Origin: [Phialemoniopsis] sp. UDSM-2020
Taxonomy: Eukaryota; Ascomycota; Sordariomycetes; Thyridiales; Thyridiaceae
DNA: 64,000 nt
Direction: 5' to 3'
Assembly: GCA_018873225.1 (NCBI GenBank)
Contig: JAEILZ010000002.1
Location: 4,340,001 to 4,404,000, forward strand
Shown in pieces: positions 45,634 through 56,435 of the stretch. The translations under genes and the position numbers were made by a program. Position 1 is the first letter of the stretch. The number at the start of each line of letters is the position of its first letter. Below the pieces are notes generated by a model. It was given only the letters and a program-made list of their open reading frames with translations, made no database searches and was not told the origin of the DNA.

Positions 45634-47122
45634 ATGCTGAGCATGTTGAGCTTCTTCTCGAAGTTGGCAAGAAACCGAAACTCCTGCTATCGCGGATATA
45701 TCCCAACGCGTCAGGCGACACTTACTTGCCACAGATCGACCTACACCACAGCATCTCTACCTCAGTACAACTACATATCTGATGTAGAGTCCTTGGAAAG
45801 GTATGAGCCAGGCGGATATCATCCGATTCACCTCGGAGATACAATGCACGACCGATACCATATTGTTGATAAACTCGGGTATGGAGGCTATTCGACTATC
45901 TGGCTATGCCGAGACGCGGTTACCAATCGCTATGTTGCTTTGAAAGCTGGCACTGCCTTGTCAGACGAGCATATTGTTCGGGAAGCCAACATTGTCCGAA
46001 GTCTATCTCGGACAGCAAGCACTTACGTCCCGGCGATCCTCGATGAGTTTCAGGTCCGTGGGCCAAACGGTTTGCATGATATCTACGCCATGCCACCGGC
46101 TCGGTGCGACTTGAGAGCAGGAACAGAAACAGGGTTGCTCCTTCTTAGTGTAGCGCGGGCTATATGTGCAAAGCTCATCACGGCTGCTTCCAATTTGCAC
46201 TCTCAAGGCTACGTACATGGCGGTAAGTAAAGCACTTCATCACTCCTTCTTGACTAGATCCGCTGATGCATAGCGAACTTCCATAGATCTGCGTCTGAAC
46301 AACGTCTTGATAACGCTCCACCCTAGCTTCGATGATCTCTCCATTGACCAATACTACGAGAACTACGGGCTTCCAATGACGGAACTGATCACGCGTCGCG
46401 ATGGAAAGCCGCTTACTCGGCACGCCCCGATAGAAGCGGTCTTCCCACGCGATTTCAGCTTACCAGCGGAGGAACTGAAGCTGTCCGACACCAACATCGT
46501 ACTCAGCGACTTCGGCGAGTCCTTTTCTCCGTCAACAGGCGAAGTACGGCTCGGGAAGGACTCCCGCACCCCGCTCAATGTACGACCACCCGAGTGCTCA
46601 CTTGACCCGGCAGTGCCGCTGTCCTTTGCTGCAGACATCTGGCAGCTGGGGCTTGCATTGTGGGCCATGGTGGGTATGAAGCCCCTGACTCTCTCGATGT
46701 GGCTTGATCCCGAGAACATCATTGCACATCTGGTCGACATGATCGGACCTCTGCCGCCGGCGTGGCGAGACGCATGGGCGTCTGAATATTCCCGGTTCTA
46801 CGATGAAGCTGGGAACCGACATCGTCCCGACTATGTGATGTGGTCATCATTGGAAGAGGCATTCGAAGACGGTGTACAGAAGCACCGCAAAGATTCCGAA
46901 GTCGGCTCCATAGGGGAGGCAGAGGCAAAGGCCTTCATCGATTTGATCAGACGCATGCTGGTATTCCGCCCAGAGGACAGACTGTCAGTTGACCAGGTCC
47001 TGCAGTCGGACTGGTTCGTCAAATGGGCAATGCCCGACATGAAACGGAGTATGCTGGGTGAGCCTAGACAACTCATCGTTGCTCCCCCCGAGCAATGTCG
47101 AGATGTGGCCGTTGTCACTTGA
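45634..47122 (+). CDS. SRPK-like serine/threonine protein kinase
   Basis: Two exons (45634-46222 and 46287-47122) give 474 residues. The kinase fold is visible: glycine loop LGYGGYSTIW, K104 (YVALKAG), the catalytic loop at H195-G196-D197-L198-R199-L200-N201-N202 and D271-F272-G273. The first SRPK segment ERYEPGGYHPIHLGD with DRYHIVDKLG is the hallmark of fungal SRPK-like kinases, a group expanded in some plant-associated fungi. The catalytic loop reads HGDLRLNN where HxDIKPDN is usual: the Asp and Asn remain, but the Lys is Arg or shifted, so activity is not certain. The N-terminus before residue 45 is basic and could be an organelle signal or a wrong start; an AT-rich tract lies just upstream. 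Confidence 0.84.
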
Positions 47123-47370
47123 GCTGAGCAACGTGGTATTGCGGCCCTTGAGACCATGTATACTTATTGCTGTACCTTCTAGCAAGCATCATGATACCCG
47201 CCTCCTTAGCGTCATTGACTCTTGAAGTCTATGTAGTTGTGTGTGTTCGAATGATTTATATTCACATGTGTTGTACATATTTAGTCCAATACAAGACCTC
47301 GGCTATAGTGTATCAATGGTATACAGGTGATGCTTTTGTAAAATGAGTCTCCGCAAGGTAGCTCCCACTT

Positions 47371-48633
47371 CTACCTCCGAATCGGCTTTCCCTTGGCGGC
47401 TGTTCGCGGCGCGGCGACAAGCTCAGCGACCTTGTCACGCAGTTGGGACGTCGGCGCGGCCAGGGCGTGCTGGATGCGCTGCACACCATCGACGAGACTG
47501 CCCTCGGCCTCCTTCTTCTGGTCCGCGAGGAAAGCCTGTGCACGGAACGCCTGCAGCTCCTTCTTTCGCTCCTCAGTCATGCGCCACTCCTTGGGGAACT
47601 TGGGCTTGTTCTTAAACTGGTGGTGCCTCGTGTCAAGCGGAATGTCCGCAAAGGTCTCCTTGGGGTCCTGTGACATAGTCTGTTAGCATGCTGTTTCGTG
47701 AGTTGCACTCAGAGACACAATCCTACCTTTGCTGCAGCAATCAACTTCCCGACCAGATCGCCCAGATATCGCTTGTTCTGCGCCTGCTGCTCGTACATCT
47801 CGCAGCTCATGCGCACGATCTCCTTCTCGGGGTTGTATCTCGGGCCAGCCAGCTTGATAAGCTTCAGCTGCTGCTCCTCGGTGAGCCCGAGATCGGTCGG
47901 GCAGAACTCAACAACGACCTTCTTCTCGGCAGGATGGAACTCGCCGAGGTAGGAGGTGTAGCGGAATCGTAGCGGCATATCCTTGGCAGGCGGTACGAAC
48001 GGCTTGGCGAACTCTGTAACAGGATTCCAGTCAGTCATCGGGCGTCGGGATAGTGACTCTACACAATCACTTACTCGCAAGCAGCGGCATCTCCCACGCT
48101 GTTACGCGCGCGTACTGTCTGTGGTCCCGGATCTCGTCCAGCTTGCCGTGGGCCATGCTGGTGATGTCGTCCTCCTCAAAGTCGTCCTCGTGCATCTCGT
48201 CGGAGATTAGCTCCAGATCCGGCTCCTCGCTGTTCCAGAAGCTGTCCTTCTTCTTCATCATAACAGGCCTCCTGATCTCGCTCATCTCTGACTTGACGTC
48301 GTTCATCATGCGGTTCAGCATGTCGGCCTCCTTGCCGCCCTTGAGGCCGGCCTTCTCGTAATCCGCGCGCTCCTCGGGGGTCATGACTTCGAGTAGCGAC
48401 TGCTCAAAGGAGCCGTACTTCCTCTTGTCCATGCCTTCGAAGTCCTCGACGTATTTGTTGAATGGCGAGGCCTGGTCGGCGGCCTTGGTTGCCTCATCAT
48501 CGGCTCGGCGCGCTGGGGTCGTGGATAGGGCTCGCCCGGCAAGGAATTGACGAGGGGCCAGATCCCTGATAGCTGGCTGGTGATGCCTGCAGCTGCGATA
48601 GCACAGCCGCAGTGATCTTGCCGCAGAAGCCAT
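47371..48633 (-). CDS. RSM24: mitochondrial small-subunit ribosomal protein Rsm24/mS35
   Basis: Three exons (48633-48075, 48013-47727, 47667-47371) give 380 residues. An arginine-rich mitochondrial presequence (MASAARSLRLCYRSCRHHQ) ends near RALSTTPARR. The family domain follows: KYGSFEQSLLEVMTPEER, RQYARVTAWEMPLLAKFAKPFVPP, PLRFRYTSYLGEFHPAEKKVVVEFCPTDLGLTEEQ and ETFADIPLDTRHHQFKNKPKFPKEWRMTEERK. The MRP-S28-like domain identifies Rsm24 of the mitoribosome small subunit. It is divergent from ALG13 with a 414-bp shared promoter. Confidence 0.92.
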
Positions 48634-49047
48634 CTTGATTGTTGTGAAGGCAGCTCACAGGTCATGGAGCTCTCCTGGTCTGATTTCAATCCCAAATATC
48701 GGCTACCAGAAATTTGATGGTCCCCAAAAGACATGCGACCACCAATGGCCCGTGCATGAATGTACGCTAGCACCAAAGAGGTGCTAGCGCCACTCACCGC
48801 CCAGATCATCTTATCACACAGCTCTTATCGCCCTTTTCTGCCGCCCACCTTCTCGTGAACTCACTCCCCTCATTGTGGCCTTTTCATCTTGTCAAGCGCA
48901 ATCACTTTCCAAACCACAAACTTCTCAAGTTTGGGGGAGGGAAACAATCACCGGCTCTTCCTTTTCTTTTAAGCGCCTCTCAGTCTCAAAAATTTCAGAA
49001 CTGCAAGACCAAAACTATCTATCACCACGCTCAACTACAACGCGATC
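48634..49047. promoter_or_regulatory. divergent promoter, RSM24 / ALG13
   Basis: A 414-bp gap between two housekeeping genes transcribed away from each other. GCTAGC-containing imperfect duplications of ACCAAAGAGGTGCTAGCGC type lie near 48766-48790. There is no obvious TATA box. Confidence 0.45.
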
Positions 49048-50004
49048 ATGGCGCCGAAACCCCGAGTCCTGGTCTCTGGTGCCACTACGCCCGATCAACT
49101 CGACGACTTTGGTCGTATCGAGCTGGGTATTGCACCTGATGCACCTAAGATGATGCTCCCGCGCTGCTGCTTTGTCACTGTTGGCTCCTCCAAGGCTGGC
49201 TTCAAGCCCCTCCTTGAAGAGATTATCAGCGAGAGCTTCCTCAAGTTCATGAAGGAGGCTGGCTATGGTGAGATCACCGTCCAGTGTGGACCAGACTATG
49301 AGTGGTTCAAGGAGGAGATCAAGGGACGAGACCTGCTCGGCATAGACTTTGAGTATTTCGACTTCACGGATAAGATTGAGGATTACTACCTCTCCTGCCG
49401 TGGAGAGTACCGCGCTCGACTGGCTGGCTGTGTCATTTCTCACTGCGGTAAGCAAATTTGCCTTGAGACTGAGTTGGCACTCAGATTGAGTCACAGATGA
49501 ATTAACTTTATAGGTTCTGGCACTATTCTCCATGTCACAAGAGTTGATGTTCCTCTGATCGTGGTTGTCAACCCGACCTTGTTGGACAACCACCAGCTGG
49601 AGCTGGCTGAGGAGGTCGATGCCCGTCACTGGGCTGTTCATGGCGAGCTAGGGTATGCTGACACCATCTCATTCCCCCGCTTTACCTTTCTGTGAATACT
49701 TACTAACAAGACTCGCCTCAGACATCTCACTAAAGCTGTCCAGAAGTCGCGCGTACGCGTTGCAGAAGGTCGGCTAGATGACCTTCCGCCCTTCGAGGAG
49801 CCGGCGTTCCCGCCTGCCGAGGAGGACCGGAGCACCACACTGTTTGACTGGATGGTACTAACGTGTTACCCAGACGCTATGGCCAAGGCCGAGCAAGTCA
49901 GAGCTGTCGAAGAGCACGCCCGTCAGCTCCAGCGTGAGTTAAACCCTGGGGGCACCGCTCCAGTCGGTGGCGCCCCGGACACCGCCGGGCTCCTGATGGA
50001 CTAG
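49048..50004 (+). CDS. ALG13: UDP-GlcNAc transferase subunit Alg13
   Basis: Three exons (49048-49447, 49514-49652, 49722-50004) give 273 residues. CCFVTVGSSKAGFKPLLEEII is the Alg13/GT28 C-terminal domain start, and [40 protein letters not shown] carries the UDP-GlcNAc-binding GSGT and HQ motifs. With membrane partner Alg14 it adds the second GlcNAc to dolichol-PP-GlcNAc on the cytosolic face of the ER, an early step of N-glycosylation. About 35 residues precede the domain (MAPKPRVLVSG..), and a C-terminal acidic/Pro-rich tail is present, so it is longer than yeast Alg13 (about 200). Confidence 0.93.
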
Positions 50005-50625
50005 GACTCTCTACTTTCCTTTGTTCCCCTTTTCATTTGTTCTCTTTCTTACTCACCATTTCTTCTTTCCTTTTTGGCTAGGCATGCTTCATAGAAAACG
50101 CCCCTTCCCAGGCTAGGCATTTCTTTCACCTTCTGTCCCACTCAAGTGGAGGATCTCAAAGTTTCTTTCAAGTCAGCACAAGTGGAGGGTCTCAGTTTCT
50201 GTCCAAGGGCCTGTACCGTCTCAGGCGATCTGAGCAAATTTCCTGCCGAGACTAACACTGTATGTAAAGGGTCTGAGGATGATAACGACGCAGAAATGGC
50301 TTTTACGGAGGCTTACGGTACAGGGAATGAGACTACAGAGATACCCTGCAAGGAGGACAAGGTTGAACAGGACCACGACTTGGACGGAGGAAAGTGAGGA
50401 GGACTGAGGGAGGGTGGCAAGGAACAGGCTTTCATCAAGGGAGCCTCATCGAGGCAAAATGGCATGGGCAGATTTGGCATCATACGGGCGCAAAAGTTAT
50501 TGCATTTCTTCCTTTTCAAGAGATACCCGAATCCCCAATCATCATCAAGATGGTGGAGGTTTCATTAATTCATTTCTCTGTTTTCTCCTCCGCACTCAAG
50601 TACGGCTCTACTCCAGTCGGAAAAT
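50005..50625. other. intergenic spacer between convergent ALG13 and AIP1
   Basis: A 621-bp 3'-3' gap. It holds a short imperfect tandem duplication: CAAGTGGAGGATCTCAAAG near 50143 is followed by CAAGTGGAGGGTCTCAG about 40 bp later. An 83-codon plus-strand frame at 50146-50397 has no recognisable features and is probably chance. Confidence 0.45.
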
Positions 50626-52611
50626 TTACTGCAGCCCGCTCACGCTCCAGACCTTGACGGCCGCGTCCCCGCCGCTGCTCGCCACCTTGGTCCCGCCCTC
50701 GACCCACGCCACGCCGTTGACGCCGTCCTTGTGCGCATTGAGCGCCTTGACGCGGCTGCCCGGCTTGGCCAGGCTCCAGACGAACACGTTGGTGTCGAGC
50801 CCGCCCGACACGGCGTGCGTCCCCTCGGCGTGCCACGCGATGCTCGTCACGCGCGCCGTGTGCGACGACCACCGGTCCGTCGCGAGCGAGAAGTCGGCCC
50901 CGGACTTGAAGACGTAGATCTTGCCCGACGAGTTGCCGGCCGCGAGGTGCGCGCCGTCGCGCGAGAAGGCGAGCGCCGAGATTTGCGCCGTCGAGTTGGT
51001 CAGCGTGTGCGCCTCGGACAGCTTGTGGCTCGACGAGTCGGCCTTGTAGACGTGCACGGCGTTGTCGTCGCCGCCGACGGCGACGTAAGAGGATGACGCG
51101 GCGATGGAGGTAGGGGTGTAGGGCGTCTTGAGCTCGGATGCGAGCTGGTCCTTGACGTAGACCGCGACGCCGTCAGCGAGGGCGACGAAAACGCGACCAT
51201 CTGAGGTGGGGGCGACGCCCTTGGGTTGGGCGGCGAGTTTTAGGGATGAGCCGGCAAAGGTGGAGGCGGACTCGTCGATAATGCGCAGGGTGTCGTCCCA
51301 TGCGACGCTGTAGGCGCGGCCGGAGGAAGGCGCGAACTGTGTGACTTGGTTGGTGTGGCTCTGACCGTCGACAACGGAGCCGATGCCGCTGCTGATGTCC
51401 CAGTGGCAGACGCGGCCGTCGAAGCTACCGGTCCATATGCTGTTACCCTTGCCATCCGACCCAGAGCCTAGAGCCGTGACACTCTTGTTGTGGCCTTGTA
51501 CGATCTTGATGGGCTTGTCGCTGCCCTCCACCAGATAGCTTAGGTCGCCATTGAGGTTGACACTGATGATCAGGCCGTCGCTACGACCGTGAGGCCAGAC
51601 CACGCCCACCTGCTGGTCGTGGATACTGACGCTTCCCTCCTCGCCAAGGCGCCACGACTGCACAACCTTGCCGGCCTCGACGTCCCAGATCTTGACCGTC
51701 TGGTCCGCACTCGCCGTGACGAACCGCTTAGAGTCCTTAGCCCAGCTGACGGCAAAGATGCTGCCCGTGTGCTCGCCCTCGCCAATCTCTTTCGTCGGCT
51801 CCCCCGTCTTGCCATCGTATAGTTGTATCCGCTTGTCGGCGCCGACCGTGACGAGCAGGCTGCCGTCGGGGGAGAAGGCGGAGCCGAAGACGAAGCCCTT
51901 GTGCAGGCCGGCGGCCTTGGAGTTGAACTTGAAGGGGGCGCCGTGCAGGAAGCACATGGTGGCATCGTCGGAAACGGTGGCGGCGCGCAGGGGCCGCTGC
52001 TGGCGAATGGAGACGGCGTTGACGACCTTGCTGTGGCCGCTGACCTCGCCGACGCTGTTGCCGCTGTCGGCGGTGATGCAGTGGCCGAAGCGCTCGCGGC
52101 CGTCGCCGACGGCGATGATGCGCTGCGAGTCGCCGTCCCAGGCGATATCGTTGATGCGTCCGTTTATGATGTGGTACTCGCCTGCGCTCGGGGGGAAGGT
52201 TCAACGGTCAGCTTCGGGATTCGGTACGTCCTCTCGGGCCTCCAACGGGGTTTTCTTGGATTAACATACCCTTAGTGTTGATCGCCTCGACAGCGTCCCA
52301 TACTCGCACCATGCCCGACGCATCTCCACTGGCAATGTAGAAGCCGCTCGGCGCGAACTTGGCCACTGTAGTCTGGGCGGTATGGCCGGTGTACTGTTTG
52401 CATTGGGCGGGGTTGTCGATGGACCTGACGAAGACGGACTTCCCTGACTGTTGGAGATGTTAGCATTGTTACTGAAGGGGCTATGAGGATAAGTTTGCAA
52501 ACTTGCAGCATATGTAATGCGCTCTCCCTTGGCATCGCAGGAAAGCTGCGTCGGCTGGCCTCGGGTTGTGGCCGGCGCCGCCGCCAGGATCTTGTCGATG
52601 GTGATAGACAT
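50626..52611 (-). CDS. AIP1: actin-interacting protein 1 (WD40)
   Basis: Three exons (52611-52507, 52447-52270, 52181-50626) give 612 residues, near yeast Aip1 (615). Repeats of the WD40 kind run throughout: GHTAQTTVAKFAPSGFYIASGDASGMVRVWD, then AFSPDGSLLVTVGADKRIQLYDGKTGE, FAVSWAKDSKRFVTASADQTVKIWD and the final GVNGVAWVEGGTKVASSGGDAAVKVWSV. They form two seven-blade propellers in known Aip1. It acts with cofilin to disassemble actin filaments. The first intron has a GC donor (see separate entry). Without it the frame would be lost between ITYA and SGKSVFVRS. Confidence 0.94.
52448..52506 (-). other. non-canonical GC-AG intron in AIP1
   Basis: The intron begins GCAAGT and ends ACAG (59 bp), phase 0, joining ITYA to SGKSVFVRS. 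The GT two bases further on would break the frame. It is the second GC-AG intron with the same GCAAGT donor in this window. Confidence 0.75.
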
Positions 52612-53377
52612 GCTTTCCCGGACTGCTCAGTCCAACCAAGATGAAGAACGCTCAGGAAACGATTGTTCAATCTAAAAGGAGGAGTATTCTAGGTAGGCTT
52701 CTTCAGGAGTGATCAGGATAATAATGCTGTTTCTTCACAGAATAGGCAGCTGTATTTCTTCATGTGAGACCAAGCATCTCCAACACCGCAACTACGTATG
52801 CGCTGGCCCACCTGTAAACAGCTATCAATGGTGGGGTCCAGTTGCGCGGGGCAGCGGCCAGGCACAGCTCTTCCAAAAGGTGGCGCCTGATGCGGGTGGA
52901 AAGCGGTGGCTGAAACCCACCTGGAACAGCTGCCAGATTCAGCACTTGGCTGGGGGCTTCTGGAACGTGGCTCAGCCCGCTGCAAAAGGTCCGCCTCGGC
53001 TGCAGCTGATGCATCGTGTGTGCACCAAAAGCTCCGGGCGTTCCTTAGCCTCGATCACCAAAAACCGGTTTGGTCTCCATTTCAGGTGCCCGAAGCCTGT
53101 GCCGGGATGCAAGGATTGACCATTTCATAACTCATAAGTGATTAGAAGGACACGGTACATGAACTGAGGTCCAGGCCTAAACCCCACTTAGAATAAGAGC
53201 CTCATTGTTTCTCTCGTAACCCCCAACGTACTTGATATAAACCTGCTTGCTCCCACAGCGGCTGAGTGCTGAGATGTGCTGCTGGCATTCCCTTGTTACT
53301 CCACGCCAGCTCCCGTTTCGCCTCACCAAGATACCTAGGTAGGCAGCTTCATATACAGTCCTACCCACCTCTTCTTT
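52612..53377. other. intergenic, AIP1 promoter and hydrolase 3' flank
   Basis: A 766-bp stretch without a supportable gene. TACCTAGGTAGG at 53332-53343 belongs to a palindromic motif seen twice more downstream. Confidence 0.4.
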
Positions 53378-54207
53378 TTAGGTATCTGTGGCCCTGGTCA
53401 CATTCTCCAATGCTTCCAGCAACTCATCGCGAGCGCTCAAAAATGGGTAGTGGCTACTCTTGACAATCGATCTCCCGGACGTCGAGCCGAGCAGGTCTGC
53501 CATATTCTGCTGGATATCATATGGCAACACTTTGTCTTCTAGACAGAAGATGTATGCGCAATTGATGCCGTGATCCCAGGGGGCGTAGTTCGTCTTGCCT
53601 GAGAAATGGGTCGTTGAAGTGTGTGTCATCTGCCCGGCCCATCGGTCCTGATCCTTCTTGGACAGGTCGTTGAAAGCGACGCTGGGGAACATCTCTGCCA
53701 AGCCCGTCACTCTGTCGCCCTGGGTCGGTGGGACGATAATTAGCATGGCTCATCCCGAGATCGATCCGCATTTCTTGCGAGCAGAGGGCTTACCTGCACA
53801 TGCATCCATGGCAAAGGCTCGCCGCCCATTACGTCCAGCAAGGACTGGCCTGGGGGCGCGATAAAGCCTGCGAGGAAGACCACCTGGATCACGCCGCCTG
53901 CGAGCCCGAAGCCTGTCCGGCTCGGTTGATCGAAGCCGATCACAGCGTTGCTTCCTACGATGGCTCCGGAACAGTGGCAGACGAGAATGATGTCTTTGCC
54001 TTGGGCCACCAAGGTGCCAATATAGGACCTCACGGCGGCGACATCCTCGGTCAGGCCTGCGAGAGGCAAAGCCTCACCTCCCACCGAGGGAAGAGCAACA
54101 AACTGAGTTGGATAGCTGGCACGTTCAAGAGCAGCGCAGAATTCTTCCCATACGGATGGTAGCTGCCAGGCGCCCGGAATGATGATAATTGTCGGTCTTC
54201 TCGCCAT
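53378..54207 (-). CDS. alpha/beta hydrolase, nucleophile position Cys
   Basis: Two exons (54207-53794 and 53719-53378) give 251 residues. The start at 54207 (MARRPTIIIIPGAW) is preferred because the longer frame opens at TTG. The oxyanion motif IIIIPGAW, the strand IILVCHCSGAIVGSNAV, an acid at E199/D200 (FCLEDKVLP) and H228 (KSSHYPFLS) give the fold. In related fungal hydrolases the nucleophile elbow reads HSYGG; here the aligned text is H78-C79-S80-G81-A82, putting Cys in the nucleophile place as in dienelactone hydrolases. Substrate is unknown; it may be an esterase, a lactone hydrolase or inactive. Confidence 0.83.
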
Positions 54208-55628
54208 GATTTTGGCGGCGTAGCTACGGACGGAGGGGCATCCCGCCGACAACAGTAGGGAGACTCGAGGTAGGTTTACCTTGCACCCCGCTGGCAAGGG
54301 CGGGCGGGCGGCGGTGATGGATGATAAAGCATCGCTCTGGATTTTACAACCCGAGCTGAATCAAAGCAAAATAAAACGCTCACGGCTACTTAGGTCTGAC
54401 AAAGTCGCACCATACTTGCGTACACCCCGCACCCCGTGCCTGCCTTCGATTGATGTGTTGTTTTCTGCGGGGCCGTGGATCGAGATCCGGGACGCAGCAT
54501 CAACTTGCGCTGAGCAGGCATCACGACTGTGTTGGGTGTGTCACGAGAGACAGAGGGATGCCGCCAAAGTCGCCTCCTCAGCCTACGTGAACTCGAACCC
54601 TGTGCCGAGACACGTCTTGCCGCCTTGCAGAGATCTTCCTTGCATTGCAGAGTTGCGACGGACCAGTAACGGCGCTATCTAGGAGGTGCTTTTCTGGCCA
54701 TTTTTTGCCTCCGGCGGGTTTCACAAAGGGCATGGCCGTGCTCACCGTTGCAGTTGTAGGCGATAGCTGGCCCCGGATTGATGTGCAGGTCGGCTGTGCC
54801 CCGCGCGGGTACGACAGCCACTCCGTTTTGGTGTGCCAGACGCCCACCGCCTGCATTAGTATTTAAGTATCTAAGTACTAAGTACTAAGTACCTAGGTAG
54901 ACTTGCCGTCATCCGGGGGTCGAGTATTTGCTTTGCGATCAACAATCGCACTGTCTAGTCTCGATGACAATTCGCCGTGGAGTGTCACAAGAGCTTGGAG
55001 CTCATAAAAAGGACTAAGGTGTTAACCTAGCTACCTAGGTAGTCCTCATTCAATGGCACACGGCTCGACAACATTGTTTCCTTGGAGGCCAGTGACAAGC
55101 AGTAAAGACAAAAATGTGTGAGCTGAATCAAGTAGATTGAGTGACATGCAGTTCAGCAAGGTGATTCATGGAGTGTTTGCTTGGCTTGGTACTCCATGTT
55201 CGCTCAGAAAGGCCCCACGTGACTGTGCTCTTATCTTATCAGCACGACGCCAGCCCAGCCAGCACTGTTTTGCGCATTTCATCATTTGTCCAGACAGATC
55301 TAAACCCAAAGCGGCCGCAATTGTTGCTCAAGTCCCTAATCCTTGTGTTTCTTGAGCATCACCTCAGGACAACCTCGTCCTCTTTGTTGAAGCGTGTTTA
55401 GATCTACTCTGTGAGTACTTTCATCCCTGTCTAGAACTACCACAAGTTTGGTCTCCAGCTTGAGGCAAGCATTTCGCAGCTCTTTCCACGACTGGTCAAG
55501 CTGCCCCTCCCACCACTACGCGCGCTTGATCGCGACTCCATATCGGAACTGACATTTCCTGGTTTAGAACCTTTCCGTTCATTCGAGAACTTGGAGCGTT
55601 ATATAACGATCTACTAACCACAGCAGAC
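54208..55628. other. intergenic region with palindromic TACCTAGGTA motifs
   Basis: About 1.4 kb before the poly(A)-binding gene. It contains CTAAGTACT-type tandem units at 54868-54889 running into TACCTAGGTAG at 54890-54900, and a perfect 12-bp palindrome CTACCTAGGTAG at 55031-55042. No gene was recognised; the proximal 300 bp is a CT-rich leader. Confidence 0.5.
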
Positions 55629-56435
55629 ATGGCGGATGCGCAACCTGAGGAGAAGGCCCCCGAGGTGAAGGAGCCGGCCACGGCCGAAGAGGAGGGCAAT
55701 GATGAGGTACGATAAGACTTAAAGCCTCAAGATCGGGCGAAAATACACAGTGGACATGACAAGAGCGCATACTGATGCGAGAAACAGGAGGAGATATCAG
55801 AGATGAGGCGCAGAGTCGCGGAGATGGAGCAGGAGGCTGCCAAGCTGCGGGAGATGCAGGCTACCCTCGACAGCCAGAGCCAGGAGCTTTCGGAGAGTAA
55901 GGAGGATGTCGATAGCCGCAGCATCTTTGTGGGCAATGTCGACTACTCGGCGTCGCCCGAGGAGATTCAGGCTCACTTCCAGAGCTGCGGCTCCATCAAC
56001 CGAGTCACCATTCTTCTGGATAAGTTCACTGGCCAGCCGAAAGGGTTCGTATTCCTTATGGCCCCTCTTCTTTCTATAACAACACCTGCTGACACATTGT
56101 CTCACAGATACGCGTACGTTGAGTTCACCGAGCCAAGCCTTGTTGCGCAAGCTCTCGTCTTGAACGAGAGTGTCTTCAAGGGCCGTAATATAAAGGTTCG
56201 TTTGCCCCCTTCCGGACTGACCCGACACAAGTCATGGAGGGCGCCGCTGACTGGATACCACACTCATACATAGGTCGTACCCAAGAGGACCAACCTTCCC
56301 GGCATGAACCGTGGCCGAGGACGAGGTGGCTTCCGGGGTGGAGGCCGAGGCTTCCACGGCCGTGGTGGATACCCGCCGCGCGGCGGATACCGTGGTGGCT
56401 ACCGCGGCCGCGGGCGTGGCTTCACCCCGTACTGA
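55629..56435 (+). CDS. pab2: nuclear poly(A)-binding protein, PABPN1/Pab2 type
   Basis: Four exons (55629-55706, 55788-56044, 56108-56195, 56274-56435) give 194 residues. An acidic N-terminus ([20 protein letters not shown]) is followed by a coiled coil ([20 protein letters not shown]), one RRM with RNP2 SIFVGNVDY and RNP1 KGYAYVEF, then an arginine/glycine-rich tail ([13 protein letters not shown]). This layout is that of nuclear poly(A)-binding protein 2, which binds growing poly(A) tails. The RNP1 motif is cut by an intron in phase 2. The tail is a likely site of arginine methylation. It is 2 kb upstream of RSP5 on the same strand. Confidence 0.93.

Noticed and set aside
50146..50397. 83-codon plus-strand frame after ALG13
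   Set aside because: Lies in a 3'-3' spacer on a small tandem duplication; no homology or start context recognised.
54580..54620. B-box-like GGTTCGAGTTC on the minus strand, possible tRNA
   Set aside because: The flanks do not form a T-arm stem and no matching A box or acceptor stem is present.
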